Assembly (NCBI GenBank): GCA_037962975.1 | Contig: CM075676.1 | Span: 91,334,001 to 91,398,000 of the forward strand | Length of the DNA: 64,000 bases | DNA from: Clitoria ternatea | Lineage: Eukaryota; Streptophyta; Magnoliopsida; Fabales; Fabaceae | Direction of reading: 5' to 3' | In this document: one piece after another, positions 1-12,985 of the stretch | How positions within the stretch are numbered: the first letter of the stretch is position 1 | Layout: the number at the start of each line of letters is the position of its first letter | Position numbers and translations under genes: made by a program | The notes under the pieces: generated by a model | Told to the model about the DNA's origin: nothing | What the model saw: the letters and a program-made list of their open reading frames with translations, nothing else | The model's database searches: none

Positions 1-2539
1 AATATAGATTAAAATCAAAACAATTGACATAAGATCTTGTAATAATTTCCTCCGAGTAAAGGCTAGAGATATTAATATGGGTTACCCTCTCCACCCCGCC
101 CCGCCATCAACCCGTCAAAATACGAGGCGTGGTGGGTTTGGCCCCCTCCGAAGGGGGATTGAAAGTTTTGACTCGCCCCGTGTTTATGGCTGGGCAAGAC
201 GGATTAGTCCGTTAATCTTTAAAAATTTTAAAAAATTAAATTATTTTTAGTATTTGAAAAAAAATTAATAGAAAGTTGGTTAATGATTAATCCGCTTAAA
301 AATATAAAATAATAGAAATTAATAAAAATCAATTAACTTACCACTTTTAATAAGAAAAAGTTAATTAAATTAAAAATAAAATAGTATACCACCAAAATAA
401 AAAATTTGAATATAATTATATTAATAATTCTAACTCAAACACTAATCAAAATAATATGCTATGGGAAAATTAAAAAATTAAAAAATTATAAGATATTAAT
501 ATTATATTATTATTTTTAAAATAAAATATTATATAACCTGTTAGGTCAACCCACCCACCATAAACCTACAAAAATACAGGACGAGACGGACTAATTTTAA
601 ACCTACTCTAAAATAAATTTAGTCACCCCACAATGCTATAACTTTTTCTATTATATTAGTGAAAGAATTGTATTTTTGTACTCTTGATCAAATAGAAATA
701 TTTAAAGAATGTAATTTTTATTTTTATTTTATTTTATAACTGATTAATTATTTATTTAAAATATAAAATTAACTAATAAAAAAACTTCAAAATATCTATT
801 AACTTATTATTATTATCCTGTCTAAAATTATTAATTTTGAAAGTAAAAACATATTAATCTAAATTATGGTTTCAAATCATGAAACACAAATATCTTTAGA
901 TGAACATTGATTAGGACCATTAGTCTCACAATGCTAATAAAATTAGAGGAATGATTTTAAATTATATTATAAAATAAACTAATTATATATAGTTTCCAAT
1001 AAATGGGTCTAGGGCAAGAGTTAATGGTCCTCACATGGTATATTAAAAATAAACTCGGGATTTTGTTAGTTTTATGTGATATATGATTATCTAAATTTTA
1101 TAGAATATTTAATTCAATTTAACTCCCAGTTTTTAAATTTTAAATTTTAAATTAAGTTTGATCATGATACTATTGTAGGAAGGTTTTTAGTGAAAAAATA
1201 TTAAAATTTAATGAAAAATTTTGTGCATAAAAATACTAACAAAATCTATAATATATAGTTTAAAAAATGGTATAAAATAAGATTATATAATAAGATGACC
1301 TGACAAAAATTACCATATATAACTTCTCAATTGTTTCATAAATGTAAATGTGTGTGTAATTGTTTATGTGGAAACGGCTATTTTGTACCCTTCATTTAAT
1401 GGTGGGGATCTCTTATCTCCTCTGGTGGATTTGGTGGATCCTATAAAGGGGGAAGATTAACATAATTGAACTCTAAACCTATTTTAAGATTATGCAATAA
1501 GGGATACATAACATGGATGAGCATTATTGTTTTTCATACCTCAAAATCTTGGGTCTATTTTTTAACTTAAACTTATCTTCGGAGGGTTAAGACCCGAGAA
1601 CATGTTTCAAAAAACTTTTTTTTAATATGTACTTTAAATACATGTTAAAAATCAGTAAATAAAAATTTTATTAAAATTTATAGTTAAAAATCACAAATAA
1701 CTATACTAATACTATTAATTTTAAATAAAAAGTTTCACTTTTATATTTATTGATATGTATCTTAAGCAACACGTTAGGATGAAATGTTTATATTAGACTT
1801 ATGTTAAAAATCACATATAACTTTTTTTAAGCTCATAATTCAAGTTTTGATTAGTGTGATGAATAATATAACTTTTTATTATTATTATATGAAGGAAATT
1901 TTTGGTTTTGTCGATTCCGAGATGCTTGGGATTCATGTTCTCATAAAAAGGTTGTGGCTCTAGCCATATTCGGCCTTGTTTGGAATTTGTCTTCAGTTAC
2001 TGCTCGCATTTGGTCAGGTATTATGTTACCCTCTCTTGTTCTCCTTATAATTAATTTTTTAGAAGTTTTTTTAAAATATAAGTAAAACTACATTATTTTT
2101 TTAATATCATTATAAATGTTTATATATTAAATATATCATTCTTAAATACATTTTTAAGGAAACTAATTTTTTTTACAAAAAAAAAAATTAAGAACACTTT
2201 AAGTAAATACATCAAATATTTAATAATATAATACAAATAATAAGTTTTAGTTAATTTTTTTATTCGTATAAAACTTATCTGATTTGCTTATAATTACGAT
2301 AAGATTAGACGGAGTATATGTTGTAACGTATTCGGACCAAAGTGTTGTGCCATGCACTCACATAGTATTTGGATTGTATAATTGCAGTGTTTGTGCTATT
2401 TGTGGCGTTTAGATGTTATCAACAACATTGTTTGGTGAGAGATGAATATGGGGCAGGATGTGATGATGAAACATGGCAAGAACCTATTGGAACGGGGACA
2501 CAACGAACACACAAAGTAAAAAAAGGATTCTAAAGAGGC
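1..2539. other. AT-rich intergenic DNA with a probable MITE remnant
   Basis: No gene is supported here. Bases from about 85 to 640 begin with C-rich CCCGCC motifs and end with GT-rich complements, separated by very AT-rich DNA. This layout resembles hAT-type non-autonomous elements, but I could not define terminal repeats or a target duplication. A short open stretch at about 1895-2020 looks protein-like but I do not recognise it. The rest is AT-rich and featureless. Confidence 0.4.
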
Positions 2540-3060
2540 CACGCGGTTTTTTTTGTGTCACTAATTCAACTCATGCACCTTGATTTAATTTTAACATCAC
2601 CTTACTTAAATCAAGCTGGTATAATTTCATGAATTTCTTAAAATTTGTAAATAACTTAACTTTTTAATGAAAATATCTACAACTTTTTCTTTTAGTTGGA
2701 TAATATTTGATTTCAACTTCTTTTTCTAACTAATTCTTAGATGGTATATTTGAACTCTATCTAAAAACTAGATTTTTATACAATGTAATTGTAGCCTTGT
2801 TATCACGTAATGTTATCGTGTGGTATCTTGATTTTGATGCATCACTTCAAATATTATTTTCAACTAGTGTTTGAGTTGCACAACTAGTTGTTGTTATATG
2901 TTTTAATTCAACCATCAAGGGAACTACAATTGATTGTTTATTTGAAGATGATGATATCGCATCGTTGTCAAGATGAAATGCATGTCTTGATGTGCTCTTC
3001 CTTTTTTCTACATCTTTTGCCCAATCATTATGTGTACAGCCAACAAGTTTCACATAATTG
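2540..3060 (-). pseudogene. Ty1/copia retrotransposon RNase H fragment
   Basis: Read on the minus strand, bases 3060-2847 give an open stretch matching the end of a copia polyprotein: LVGCTHNDWAKDVEKRKSTS corresponds to the RNase H block usually seen as LVGYTDSDWAGD-x-KSTSG, followed by HAFHL and ATSCATQ. Further down, at about 2720-2640, IEIKYYPTK-like and DIF-like residues recall the C-terminal part of the same domain, now in broken frames. No LTRs, integrase or reverse transcriptase adjoin it, so it is an isolated decayed fragment. Confidence 0.65.
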
Positions 3061-3109
3061 CTACTCTAAAAATTTCCTAAGTCATAATACCCTTAGGACA
3101 TCTCATGAT

Positions 3110-3603
3110 AAGATTGCTGACTCCTTAGATAAGGAGATAAAGAATATGTTCAAACGACTACAGGATCATTATTTTGAAATAAAATAGAAAATGGCACAGC
3201 TTGAGGCAGAAATAGAAAATGGCACAGCTTGAGGCAGAAATAGAAAATGGCACAGCTTGAGGCAGAAGTACAGAAATTGAAGGGAGAAAGGATCAGCTCC
3301 ACCTTTGTTGAAAAAGAAAGAGAATTAAGAAAGGTTAGAGCTCAGTATGAAGAACTAAGAGGATATGTTGCCTCTAAGAGTCTAAAACCGTCTCTTAAAG
3401 AAAGCTCTTTTGAACTAGATCCCTATTTCATTCCTCCTTCAAAAGTTTTTACATCATACACTCCACAAGCTATACAAAATCCTAGCTCATTTACCCTCCA
3501 AATCTTACCTCAAGAAAGTTTGATCCTATTGGGAAAAGAAAAGAACAACCTATTGCTAAACAATCATACTCGAATGGATAATATTTGGCTTTGTTGTTAT
3601 TAA
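3110..3603 (+). pseudogene. Coiled-coil-like coding fragment of unknown, probably transposon, origin
   Basis: Bases 3247-3603 are open for 118 codons and begin with a charged, heptad-rich segment (MAQLEAEVQKLKGE, EKERELRKVRAQYEEL) that would form a coiled coil. Bases 3110-3186 encode a similar charged segment in another frame. A 28-bp triplication between them shifts the frame. I do not recognise the family. The setting among dead transposons suggests a transposon accessory ORF, but an internal gene fragment is possible. Confidence 0.3.
3185..3268 (+). repeat. Three tandem copies of a 28-bp unit
   Basis: The unit starting TAGAAAATGGCACAGCTTGA is present three times head to tail with virtually no divergence. 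Because 28 is not a multiple of three, each copy places the same peptide start (MAQLEAE) in a different frame, so the upstream and downstream coding segments are no longer in register. Confidence 0.85.
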
Positions 3604-3618
3604 ATATGTGAGACTTCC

Positions 3619-4867
3619 TGTGACAACCTATTTAATAAAAATACAGGGAATTTTTTTCCGATTTTTAACGAATATATTCCTAAAACATATATAAAAATAT
3701 ATACATCAAGGTCTGTGTCTTACCATCAGGTCGCTCTCCCATCTAGACCAGCATCACAGGCCCCCTGCAGTCCTGTGTGCGTCTGAATGCAAATGCTATG
3801 CCAAATAATTATCAATCATCAATAAACCAACTGATTCCATCATTAGGGGCTACCACTTAGTTAATCAAAGCAACAATAAGTAAGGGGTATATTGTCAGCA
3901 ACCACAAATAATATCATCATGAGATTCATCAAGCATTAATCAATATAAACAAACATATATATACCCCTATCCGTTTATAATCTATGCATTTAAAATATAA
4001 TGTTCCCCTACCTAGAATCCTTGATTCCTGAAGCTCAAAACGCTCCCGAACTCTCCGATTCAATCATCGATATCTGGTTCCAAAGCCAAAGATTTGTAAA
4101 TTAATGATAATTATTTTTAATAATCTATACGCTATTTTAAATTTATATTCCGGTGCTTAGACGATCAATCCACATATTTTGTGATAATTCTAATAAATTC
4201 TAAAATTTTAATAATTATTATTTCAACACCCCTTTTCCCATTAATCACCGAAAACACAATTAAATATTATTTATGTACTTCAAAATTTTTATGTCTTATA
4301 GCGGCATTTTTATGTCTTATAACGACATTTTTATTTAATAAATCTCTCAATAAAATATATATATATAATATTTATAATGTAAAACTTTATTTAAATAATT
4401 TAAATATTATATAATAATTTATTTTCCTAAATAAAATATATTGTAAATTTTTGTTATTTTTGATTATATCATATATTTTTTAAAAGAAAATCATCATTTA
4501 CTCATAAAATATTATTATTATTATCATTACTATTATTATTATTTATGCTTAATAATAAAAATCCTAAATTTATAATAATTATTTTAATAATTATAAACTA
4601 CCCAACGAAACATTTAAAAACTTAAAATATAATTTTAACATATTTTAGATAATTATCGACTTATCGAAATTCACCAACGGTAATCGACACACTGAAGAGC
4701 CTCTGGAACGCCAAAACCTCTCCAATTTCTTTCAAAATAAATTTTTGAGTTACCCGACTACTAGACGCTACCCATCTGCGGAAATGGTTCCAACCAGTTC
4801 TTAACAATTAAAACAAAATGGATGCCCATGGACCATGGTTTTCCCCTAACTATGTTGGAATGTCACG
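3619..4867. mobile_element. Possible degenerate solo LTR (Ty3/gypsy-like ends)
   Basis: The segment starts TGTGACAACC and ends GAATGTCACG, close to the TG...CA ends with short inverted termini of plant Ty3/gypsy LTRs. It contains no coding sequence. The flanking five bases (CTTCC and CTGAA) do not match, so either the ends are misplaced or the duplication has decayed. Confidence 0.3.
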
Positions 4868-6452
4868 CTGAAGAGATAAGAGAAGGTAATTGATTTTGCT
4901 AGTTATTTGGCCATGTAATAGGAGAAGGAGAGTTAACAATTTAATTGGGCGGTGCCAAAAAAAAAAAGAACAGACAGTAATTTAAAAGGAATATGATAGA
5001 GAAAATTTCATGGTATAATTGCATGTGGTTTTCTTCTCCTGATTTGTAAAAGCTCATGAGTGAGAGTGAGTAATTGTAGAGAATGAAATTTTCATAAATA
5101 TCAAAAGGTCTATTGCAATAGTGAATAAGAGAAAATAATTTATTAAGAAAGGGGGTAACTCACGCTGGTGGTATTAGGGGGAATTGGAGAAATTGAATTG
5201 ATCCTTTAACATGCACGCAGGGAGTGAGAGAATTAAAAATTAAAATTGGCCTTTTTTTTAGAAGAAAAATGAAATTAAGTGGGTGCAGAACAGAGTGAGA
5301 TGCAGAACTGAGAGAGGGAAAGAAACAAAAAAAAGGTCTGGTGCAGCACAGAGAGAGATGCGGGATTGAGAGTAACAAATAGAGAGTTACAGTATTAAGA
5401 AACAGAGCATGAGAAGTAAAAGAGGAGTCCGCATATAAGAAAAATAAATGAGAGAGAAGCATGATACATGTAATGGGGGATGAAATGAGACGTGGGCTAG
5501 AGTGTGGGATAGGGGTGTTTGTGGTCCGGATTGGTAATATCATCTAATCTGGTCATTTTATTATATTGCGTTTGATTCGGTTGAAATGAATGACACCATC
5601 TGATCCGATCAAATGCGGTTCAGATTGGATCGGTTTATTCAGTTTTTTTTTCTCATTTTATATTTTTTTATAAAATCAAATGAACATTATAATTATAGCA
5701 ATACAAAGAATATTTTTAGTTCTCAATGATGGAGAATCATTAATAAGTAAAACAATACAAGTTTTCAACAATTTAAATTCAAACATAAAACAAATAAAGT
5801 ACTACTTAAATAAGATTCAATGTAAAACAACAAAAATATTAAAAGTCTTCAGCCAAGATTTTAGTCTTCTTGTTCTTCCTCTAACTTGAACAATTTTTTA
5901 AAAAATAAGTGTTATCATACCGTTTAAACAAAATTACAAAATAAAATATAGAGACCAAATTAAACAAACTAATAAAGTAATATATGAAAGAGGTTGTGAC
6001 TAGATGAAATGAGAACATTAAAACATAAAACCTGCCGGTTCGGTTTTCTGTTCCACTTATAAACAGTTTCGATTTTTTTGGTTTTCAGTTTGATCGGTTT
6101 CAGTTTTTTTCGGTGGGAGAGAGAGACAAGCGAGAAGGGTCATGCATAGAAATGACACATTGATGGATTAAATAGATTAAAATAAAAAAAGAAGAGGGTA
6201 GTAACGTGTGAAATTAAGAGGGTGGAATTAGAGAGAGAGAGAGTTTAAAAACCAAGGAATTAATTGAATAATTAAATGACAAAATGGTTATGTAACAGGG
6301 AGATTAAACGTGAGGGGTAAGTGAATTTTAAATACAATAAAATAAAAAAGATCAAATGGGAACAACAAAAGAAATAGTGAATTGAGAGGATAGGGTCCAC
6401 CCTGACTGAAAAAAAAAGAGAATATGAGAGAAAAAGATAATAATAATAATAA
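4868..6452. other. Purine-rich intergenic DNA, possible MITE
   Basis: No gene is supported. The + strand is strongly GA-rich at about 5250-5480 and 6115-6250. Bases from about 5511 (AGGGGTGTTTGTGGTCCGGA) to about 6115 (CGGTTTCAG...CGGTGGG) look like a hAT-type MITE with GGTCCGGAT/CGGTTT-rich ends, but terminal repeats and target duplication could not be defined. Confidence 0.3.
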
Positions 6453-6463
6453 CTAGTTTTTAG

Positions 6464-6480
6464 TCCGTGCATTGCACGGG
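6464..6480 (-). other. Helitron 3'-terminal hairpin
   Basis: A six-base inverted repeat (CCGTGC/GCACGG) with a three-base loop lies 12 bases inside the CTAG terminus on the minus strand. This is the sub-terminal hairpin used in Helitron termination. Confidence 0.65.
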
Positions 6481-6779
6481 AAGACTTTTAAATTATAATA
6501 AGAACACGAGTGATAATAAAAAAATTATGGGTAAAAGTGTATAATAAAATAAAAAAATACAACATAATCATATGAAAGACATATGAATTCAATTTGTGAA
6601 TGACCTATAGATTTCAAGTAGAGTAATTTAGAGAAAATAGATAAAAGAATACTTCAAAAGAAAAATAAAGATTTGATTATGAGTCAACTAAACAAATCTT
6701 ATAACATATTTATCATGCTTTTGTCGGTTTCTACGTTTTGTAAATAATTCATTGTATGGTTAAATCTTCTTCCTATCTT

Positions 6780-6782
6780 ATT

Positions 6783-6820
<38 letters not shown>

Positions 6821-8220
6821 CTATAAAAGGGGTTAATCTTTTATATATTATATATTATACTATTTGCTTACATGTTACATGTCTCGTGCACGTGTGCAAG
6901 AGCAAGAGGAGCTGATTGTCATAAAAGGCATATGAATACACTCCAATGGTAGATTACTTATAACAGAAAAATCCTTCATAAGTATCGCATTATATTTTAT
7001 TTATAAAAAAAATATAGGTTTTAAAAATTACAGAAAAAGTACGTTTCACTTTAAATAATCAAGAAGAAGTATAGGTAGAACCACTTCGCATGTGTGTGCA
7101 TGAGTATAAAGAGCATTGGGCAGTCTCTATTGCAATAGATTCATAAAGATTCTATCAAGTTGCCAAGGTTTATTGGTTTTTCTAATGTTTATGATCAATT
7201 GAGGAATTTTATGCTTCTCTTAGTATTTCCAAACTTAATGTTATTTATTTTATTATATATATATACCCATAAGGGGGTTTAATGTTATATATATTATATA
7301 TTAAACTATTTGCTTACATGTTACATATCACATGCACCCATGCAAGAGCAACAGGAGCTGGTTGCTATATAGGGCATATGAATACACTCCAATGATAGAT
7401 TACTTATAACTGAAAAATTCTTTATAAGTATGACATTATATATTCTTTATCAAAAGAATATAGGTTTTGAAAATTACAAAAAAAGTACGTTTTACTTTAA
7501 ATAATCAAATAGGTAGAACCACTTTATGCCTCTCTTACTATTCCCAAACTTAAAAATTTAAACTGCTCGAGAGATATTTCTTGTCTTATTTATTTATGAT
7601 ATATATATATACCCATAAGGGGCTTAATGTTTTATATATTATATATTATAGTATTTGCCTACATGTTACATATCCCGTGCACCCGTGCAAGAGCAAGAGG
7701 AGACGGTTGTCATAAAAGGGCATATGAATACATTCCAATGGTAGATTACTTATAACCGAATAATTCTTTATAAGTATGACATTATATATTCTTTATCAAA
7801 TGAATATAGGTTTTAAATATTACAGAAAAAGTATGTTTCACTTTAAATAATCAAGAAGCAGTATAGGTAGAACCACTTTGCATGTGTCTGCATGAGTATA
7901 AAGAGCATTGGAGAGTCTCTATTGTAATATATGCACAAAGATTTTATCAAGTTGCCAAGGTTTGGTGGTTTTTCTAATATTTACGATCAATTGAGGAATT
8001 TTATGCCTCTTAGTATTCCCAAACTTAAAAATTTGAACTACTCTATTGATCATTCCTGTTTTATTTATTATATATATACGCATAAGTGGGCTTAGTATTA
8101 TATATATTAGATATTATACTATTTGCTTACATGTTTCATATCCCGTACACCCGTGTAAGAGCATGGGGAGCTGGTTGCCATAAAAGGGAATAAACAAATT
8201 AGAGAGAATATGTCATTGAA
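6780..8220. repeat. Helitron-internal repeat, block 1
   Basis: Three to four imperfect copies of a unit of about 350-470 bp. Each starts with an (AT)n tract and CCCATAAGGGG-like sequence, then GCTTACATGTTACAT, CACCCGTGCAAGAGCA, GAATACACTCCAATGGTAG and, in full copies, TTGCCAAGGTTTGGTGG. Copies begin near 6780, 7250, 7595 and 8065. The 7250 copy lacks the middle and the 8065 copy is truncated. The same unit recurs in block 2. Confidence 0.8.
6788..6816. repeat. (TA)n microsatellite
   Basis: About 14 uninterrupted TA dinucleotides at the start of the first copy of the Helitron repeat. Shorter TA runs mark the starts of other copies. Confidence 0.9.
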
Positions 8221-9279
8221 ATGCTACTTAGATGAAAAATAGAAAAAATAAAGACACATAACATACCAAACAGACATTTAGAAATTGCTTTTGTCAAAAT
8301 TGAAAAATTTTCATTATTACTTAAGAATTATGTCCGTAGATGGTTTTCGTGCAAGACCGAATTAATGCATAAACAAACACAGCTAGTTGCTGCTATGGAG
8401 ACATTTTATATTTCACTCAACAATATAAAATGCATTACAAACATATTATACTGAAGTACTTGCTTTTGCTTCACATAGTGATTGAACTATATATGACCTT
8501 CGATATTCCCTTTTGTACTCTAGTGTGATACCAGATAATTGGTGACCCTCTAGGATCTGGTCTATGATGGTTTGTAAAATAAATCAATAACAGAATTTGA
8601 GACATAACTATATGAGATTCCCATAAAAAAACTATATGAGATTCATAATGACCCTACTAAAATAAATGAGTACATATACTAACATATCAAGTTTTTGTAA
8701 TTGTAATATACCTTTAACATCCATCTTACGTACTTCACATTATTAACATGTTGGTTCATGTCCAAATCACTTCTCCTGAGCTGCAAAGTGGACAGAGGCA
8801 TAAAGTTATTTTCTATGTATTCTTTGTGTCGTGGCAATGCCGTGACTACTTAATTGTAATGCAATTAAGGCCTAGTTTGAGTAAACTTCTCAGCACTATT
8901 GGGAAAACAATATAATGAATTAAGTTCGTAAACTTCACCTATAAATTTCAATATATTAATTCATGATCCTTTAATATTTGTGTACAGCCTTCATAGTTTA
9001 TTAATAATTAAGTTCCTCTAATTGGAATATACTTTAGTCCACTCAACAATATGTTTTCAGTTGAGATTGGGAATCCTAGTCTCCATAATGTAAGCATGTC
9101 ATTTAAGTTCACTAATTCCCTTGGGTTAACATGCTGCTGCATTGTCCTATTTGTATGTGATAATTGATATGGCAATTGAAAGTTTTTTCTTTCTTATCAC
9201 ATTGCCTCAATCTTTAAGAGTAGACTTCTATATTTTAGCTGAAGCTCAATTACTGAATAACCATGTTTGTGTTATGCAG

Positions 9280-9560
9280 GAAGACACTGCTACGGGTATT
9301 TTATTCTACCAGAGAAGAGATACAAACATTATTTTATAAGCAACATGAACAATTAAAGGCTATGAGGAGAACTCTAAAAGATGAAAAAAATTATGAAAAT
9401 ACATCTATTGCCATGGATGAAGTCATTAGGGGAACCCCCGGGCAGAGAAAAAGATGTTGTATGGTGTCACAGTAACAATACTGCAAAGGCAGGATCAACC
9501 ACTGCACAGAAAAAGTAACAGAGATGAAGTTGAAATATCAAGCAATGAAGCCACTTCACC
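9280..9560 (+). pseudogene. Captured exon of an FHA-domain protein gene
   Basis: After a good 3' splice site (TTATGCAG at about 9280) an open stretch reads TREEIQTLFYKQHEQLKAM, then RTLKDEKNYENTS, and after a frame break at about 9470 NNTAKAGSTTAQ. From memory this order matches the C-terminal half of the plant SMAD/FHA-domain family typified by Arabidopsis At2g45460, which carries similar EQLKAMQ-TLEDEENYENTS and AKAGSTT blocks. The FHA domain itself is absent. It lies inside the Helitron on the opposite strand to the other captured genes. The ancestry call is from memory and unsearched. Confidence 0.5.
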
Positions 9561-9843
9561 TATAAATTTAAATTAACTCATGTATTTCAACTTTTTTAAA
9601 GTACTCTAACATTTTAAAATTTGTATAAAAAATACTTTTTTACTTTTCATTTTTTCTTGTGCAAAACTTTACAAATATAAAACAAAACTAAAAGTAATCT
9701 ACATTTTTATAATTAAAATTAAAATAAAAAATAGAAAATATTTTTTTCCAAATCAAACCACCTCACACCTTCTTATTTCATTGCACTTTTGTGTCCTGTA
9801 AATGCTTTAGAAGTGTACACAAAGTGAGCCTAAAAGGCATATT

Positions 9844-9848
<5 letters not shown>

Positions 9849-9896
<48 letters not shown>
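9849..9896. repeat. (TA)n microsatellite
   Basis: A run of TA dinucleotides with one TACATA interruption. It abuts the minus-strand donor site of the FATB exon fragment. Confidence 0.9.
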
Positions 9897-9897
<1 letters not shown>

Positions 9898-9900
<3 letters not shown>

Positions 9901-10280
9901 CAAGTCAGAATTCATGTATTTTGCCTGTTTGTCCAATTTAACAATTTATCCAGGAGCATCTTCCTTTATTGCTTGCTTCTCTATAAACCAAGGAGCAACT
10001 TCAGCTCTCACTTCTTCTGGAATTTTAGAGAGGCATCTTGTTTTACGATTCATCATCACCCATGTGTTGTTTATATATGGTTAACCTCAGTAAGTACTTG
10101 TAAAAAAAATGAAAGCTTGGAAATTGTTAATTAGAAAGATTGTTCAAGACATGTATAATAATATACCTTGTTGCACGTGGAAAAATGTGCCCTATGGCTT
10201 GGCTTCTTATCAGCCAATCTCGCCGCATTCCATTCTTGCCTGATGCTTCAACCCATGTGTCAATTTCAAGTACCTCTCCC
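9898..10280 (-). pseudogene. FATB: Captured fragment of a FATB acyl-ACP thioesterase gene (two exons, intron kept)
   Basis: FATB releases palmitate and other saturated fatty acids from acyl carrier protein in plastids. On the minus strand, 10280-10167 is a 114-bp exon with clean acceptor and donor sites encoding EVLEIDTWVEASGKNGMRRD followed by WLIRSQAIGHIFPRATR. After a short intron, about 10075-9898 encodes TWVMMNRKTRCLSKIPEEVR and later KLDKQAKYMNSDLK, then a GT donor. Both match the hot-dog thioesterase region of plant FATB (DTWV-x-SGKNGMRRDWL, WVMMN-x-TRRLSKIPEEVR). The second exon has an in-frame stop after EDAPG and no good acceptor. The start and the rest of the gene are missing, so it is a dead captured fragment. 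Confidence 0.75.
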
Positions 10281-10859
10281 TTGATACATGCATATATTAA
10301 GTACATTACTATCTGTTATGCTTTTGTCATGCCATGATGATTTAACTATATATATATATATAATATGTTAGTCATGGTTAAGTTGGTCATAGTTTTCTCT
10401 CATGGAATAAATTCAATTCTACTCAACTTTCAAGTATTAAATCACATAAACTTTAAAAGCTTTTTCGCACCCTGTTTCTTCTTTAGTGGAAACATATAAA
10501 CAATGCTAACTATATTGCTACTTGGTCAGATTACAGTAACATTCAGCCAAATTACATAAAAATACTTTCAATTGAACATCTTTCATACTTAAATGAAGAA
10601 CGTGCAATACTCTATTGCAGCGCAGTGTAAGAAATTTAGTTTTCAAGGATCCAGGTAATACCAAAACAACTAATATTAAATAATATAAAATAATCATAAA
10701 AGAACTTGCTTAGTTGAATCTGGCTATGTGGCAACACAGAACCATCATAAAAATAGTAAGGAAAATTGAAATTTGGAGTTAAAAGATCTAACTTACAATG
10801 GAGGGGACATTTCTATGAGGCGAATTGGCATATACAATTAGAATGCATGGAAAAAGCAA

Positions 10860-10953
10860 TCCTAATTTTTCAGTTCATTCCGTATCCAATCTTGTGAACA
10901 CATCAAAGCTTGGACAGTAGCAGGATTAAGCGAGCCCCAATCACGATCAACAA
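10860..10953 (-). pseudogene. Possible hAT transposase C-terminal fragment inside the Helitron
   Basis: The minus strand reads IVDRDWGSLNPATVQALMCS then QDWIRNEL, resembling the hAT dimerisation tail (LxPxxVxALxCxQDWLR). It is only about 30 codons long and followed by a stop, so the call is weak. Confidence 0.35.
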
Positions 10954-12868
10954 TATATGAATACACTCCAATGGTAGATTACTTATAGCAGAAAAAAAAC
11001 CTTTATAAGTATCGCATTATATATTTTTTTTATCAAAAGAATATAAGTTTTAAGAATTACAGAAAAAGTACAATTGTGATAAGCATAAGATAGGAAATAT
11101 CAAGAAATGGAATATAAGGAAATCTCATCAATAACTTGGTAGGAAAAGTGTGATAAGCATAAGATGAACACTCTACAAAATTTTCCGGTTTAAAAGGGAA
11201 AGGAGACCTAGAAGCTGGTTAATGGAAAAAAAGGTACACCTACAATTTCCTCAACCATTCCAACCTATCCAAGAGTAGAAGGAACTAGTTGCCATAAAGG
11301 GCATATAAATACACTTGAATGGTAGATTACTTATAACAGAAAAATCATTTATAAGTATGACATTATATTTTTTTATATAAAAAAAATATAGGTTTTAAAA
11401 ATTACAAAAAAATACATTTCACTTTAAATAATCAAGAAGACTTTGCATGTGTCTGCATGAGTATAAAGAGCATTGGGAAGTCTCTATTGCAATAGATGCA
11501 CAAAGATTCTATCAGGTTGCCAAGGTTTGTTGGTTTATCTAATATTTATGATCAATTGAGGAATTTTATGCCTCTCTTACTATTCCTAGACCTAAAAATT
11601 TGAACTGCTCGGTAGATTTTTTTGTCTTATTTATTATATATATTAGATATTATACAATTTGCTTACACGTTACATATCCCTTGCACCTGTGCAATAGCGA
11701 AAGGAGCTGGTTGTCAAAACGGGCATATGAATACACTCCAATGGTAGATTACTTATAAAAGAAAAATCTTTTATAAGTATCACATTATATTTTCTTAATC
11801 AAAAGAATATAGGTTTTAAAAATTAAAGAAAAAGTATATTTCACAAAGATTCTATCAGGTTGCCAAGGTTTACTGAGTTTTTTAATATTTATGATAAATT
11901 GAGGAATTTTATGTCTCTCTTACTATTCCCAAACTTAAAAATTTGAATTGCTTGATAGATATTTTTTGTCTTATATATATATATATATATATATATCCCT
12001 AAGGGGGCTTAATGTTATATATATTAGATATTATAATATTTGCTTATATGTTACATATCTCATGCACCTGTACAAGAGGAAAAAGAGTTGGTTGCCATAA
12101 AGGGCATATGAATACACTTCAATGGTAGATTACTTATAATAGAAAAATCCTAAGTACATTTCACTTTAAATAATCAAGAAACAGTATAGGTAGAATCACT
12201 TTGCATGTGTCTGCATGAGTATAAAAAGCATTGGGCAGTCTCTATTGTAATAGATACACAAAGATTCTACCAGGTTTCTAAGGTTTGTTGGTTTTTCTAA
12301 TATTTATGATCAATTGAGGAATTTTATGTCTCTCTTACTATTCCCAGATTTAAAAATTTGAACTGCTTGATAAATCTTTCCTGTCTTATTTATTATATTA
12401 TATATATATATATACCCATAAAAAGGCTTAATGTTATATAATTTAAATATTATACTATTTGTTACATGTTACATATCTCGTGCACCTGTGTAAGAGCAAG
12501 AGGAGTTGGTTTCCATAAAGGGCATATGACTACACTCCTATGGTAGATTACTTATAACAGAAAAATCCTTTATAAGTATTGCATTATATATTCTTTATCA
12601 AAAAATATAGGTTTTAAAAATTACAAAAAAAGTATGTTTCACTTTAAAAAGTCAAGAAGCAGTATAGGTAGAACCACTTTGCATGTATCTGCATGAGTAT
12701 AAAGAGTATTGGGCAGTCTATATTGCAACAAATGCACATAGATTCTATCAAGTTGCCAAGGTTTGTTGATTTTTCTAATGTTTATAATCAATTGAAGAAT
12801 TTTATGTCTCTTTTACTATTCACAAACTTAAAAATTTGAACTTCTCGATAAATATTTCCTATCTTATT

Positions 12869-12899
<31 letters not shown>

Positions 12900-12985
12900 A
12901 CCATAAGGAGGCTTAATGTTATATATGTTAGAGGTTGTACGATTAACATTAAATAGAAAACAATGATCAAATTGGTTGCAGGTTA
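10954..12985. repeat. Helitron-internal repeat, block 2
   Basis: Five to six further copies of the block 1 unit, starting near 10955, 11290, 11630, 11970, 12400 and 12870, several truncated. Full copies keep the order (AT)n - GCTTACATGTTACAT - GGGCATATGAATACACT - ATAGGTTTTAAAAATTAC - TTTGCATGTGTCTGCATGAG - GTTGCCAAGGTTTGTTGG. All face the same way as block 1. The two blocks flank the FHA and FATB fragments. Confidence 0.8.

Noticed and set aside
3619..4867. Confident solo-LTR call
   Set aside because: Ends look right, but the five flanking bases differ (CTTCC and CTGAA), so it is kept only as a low-confidence feature.
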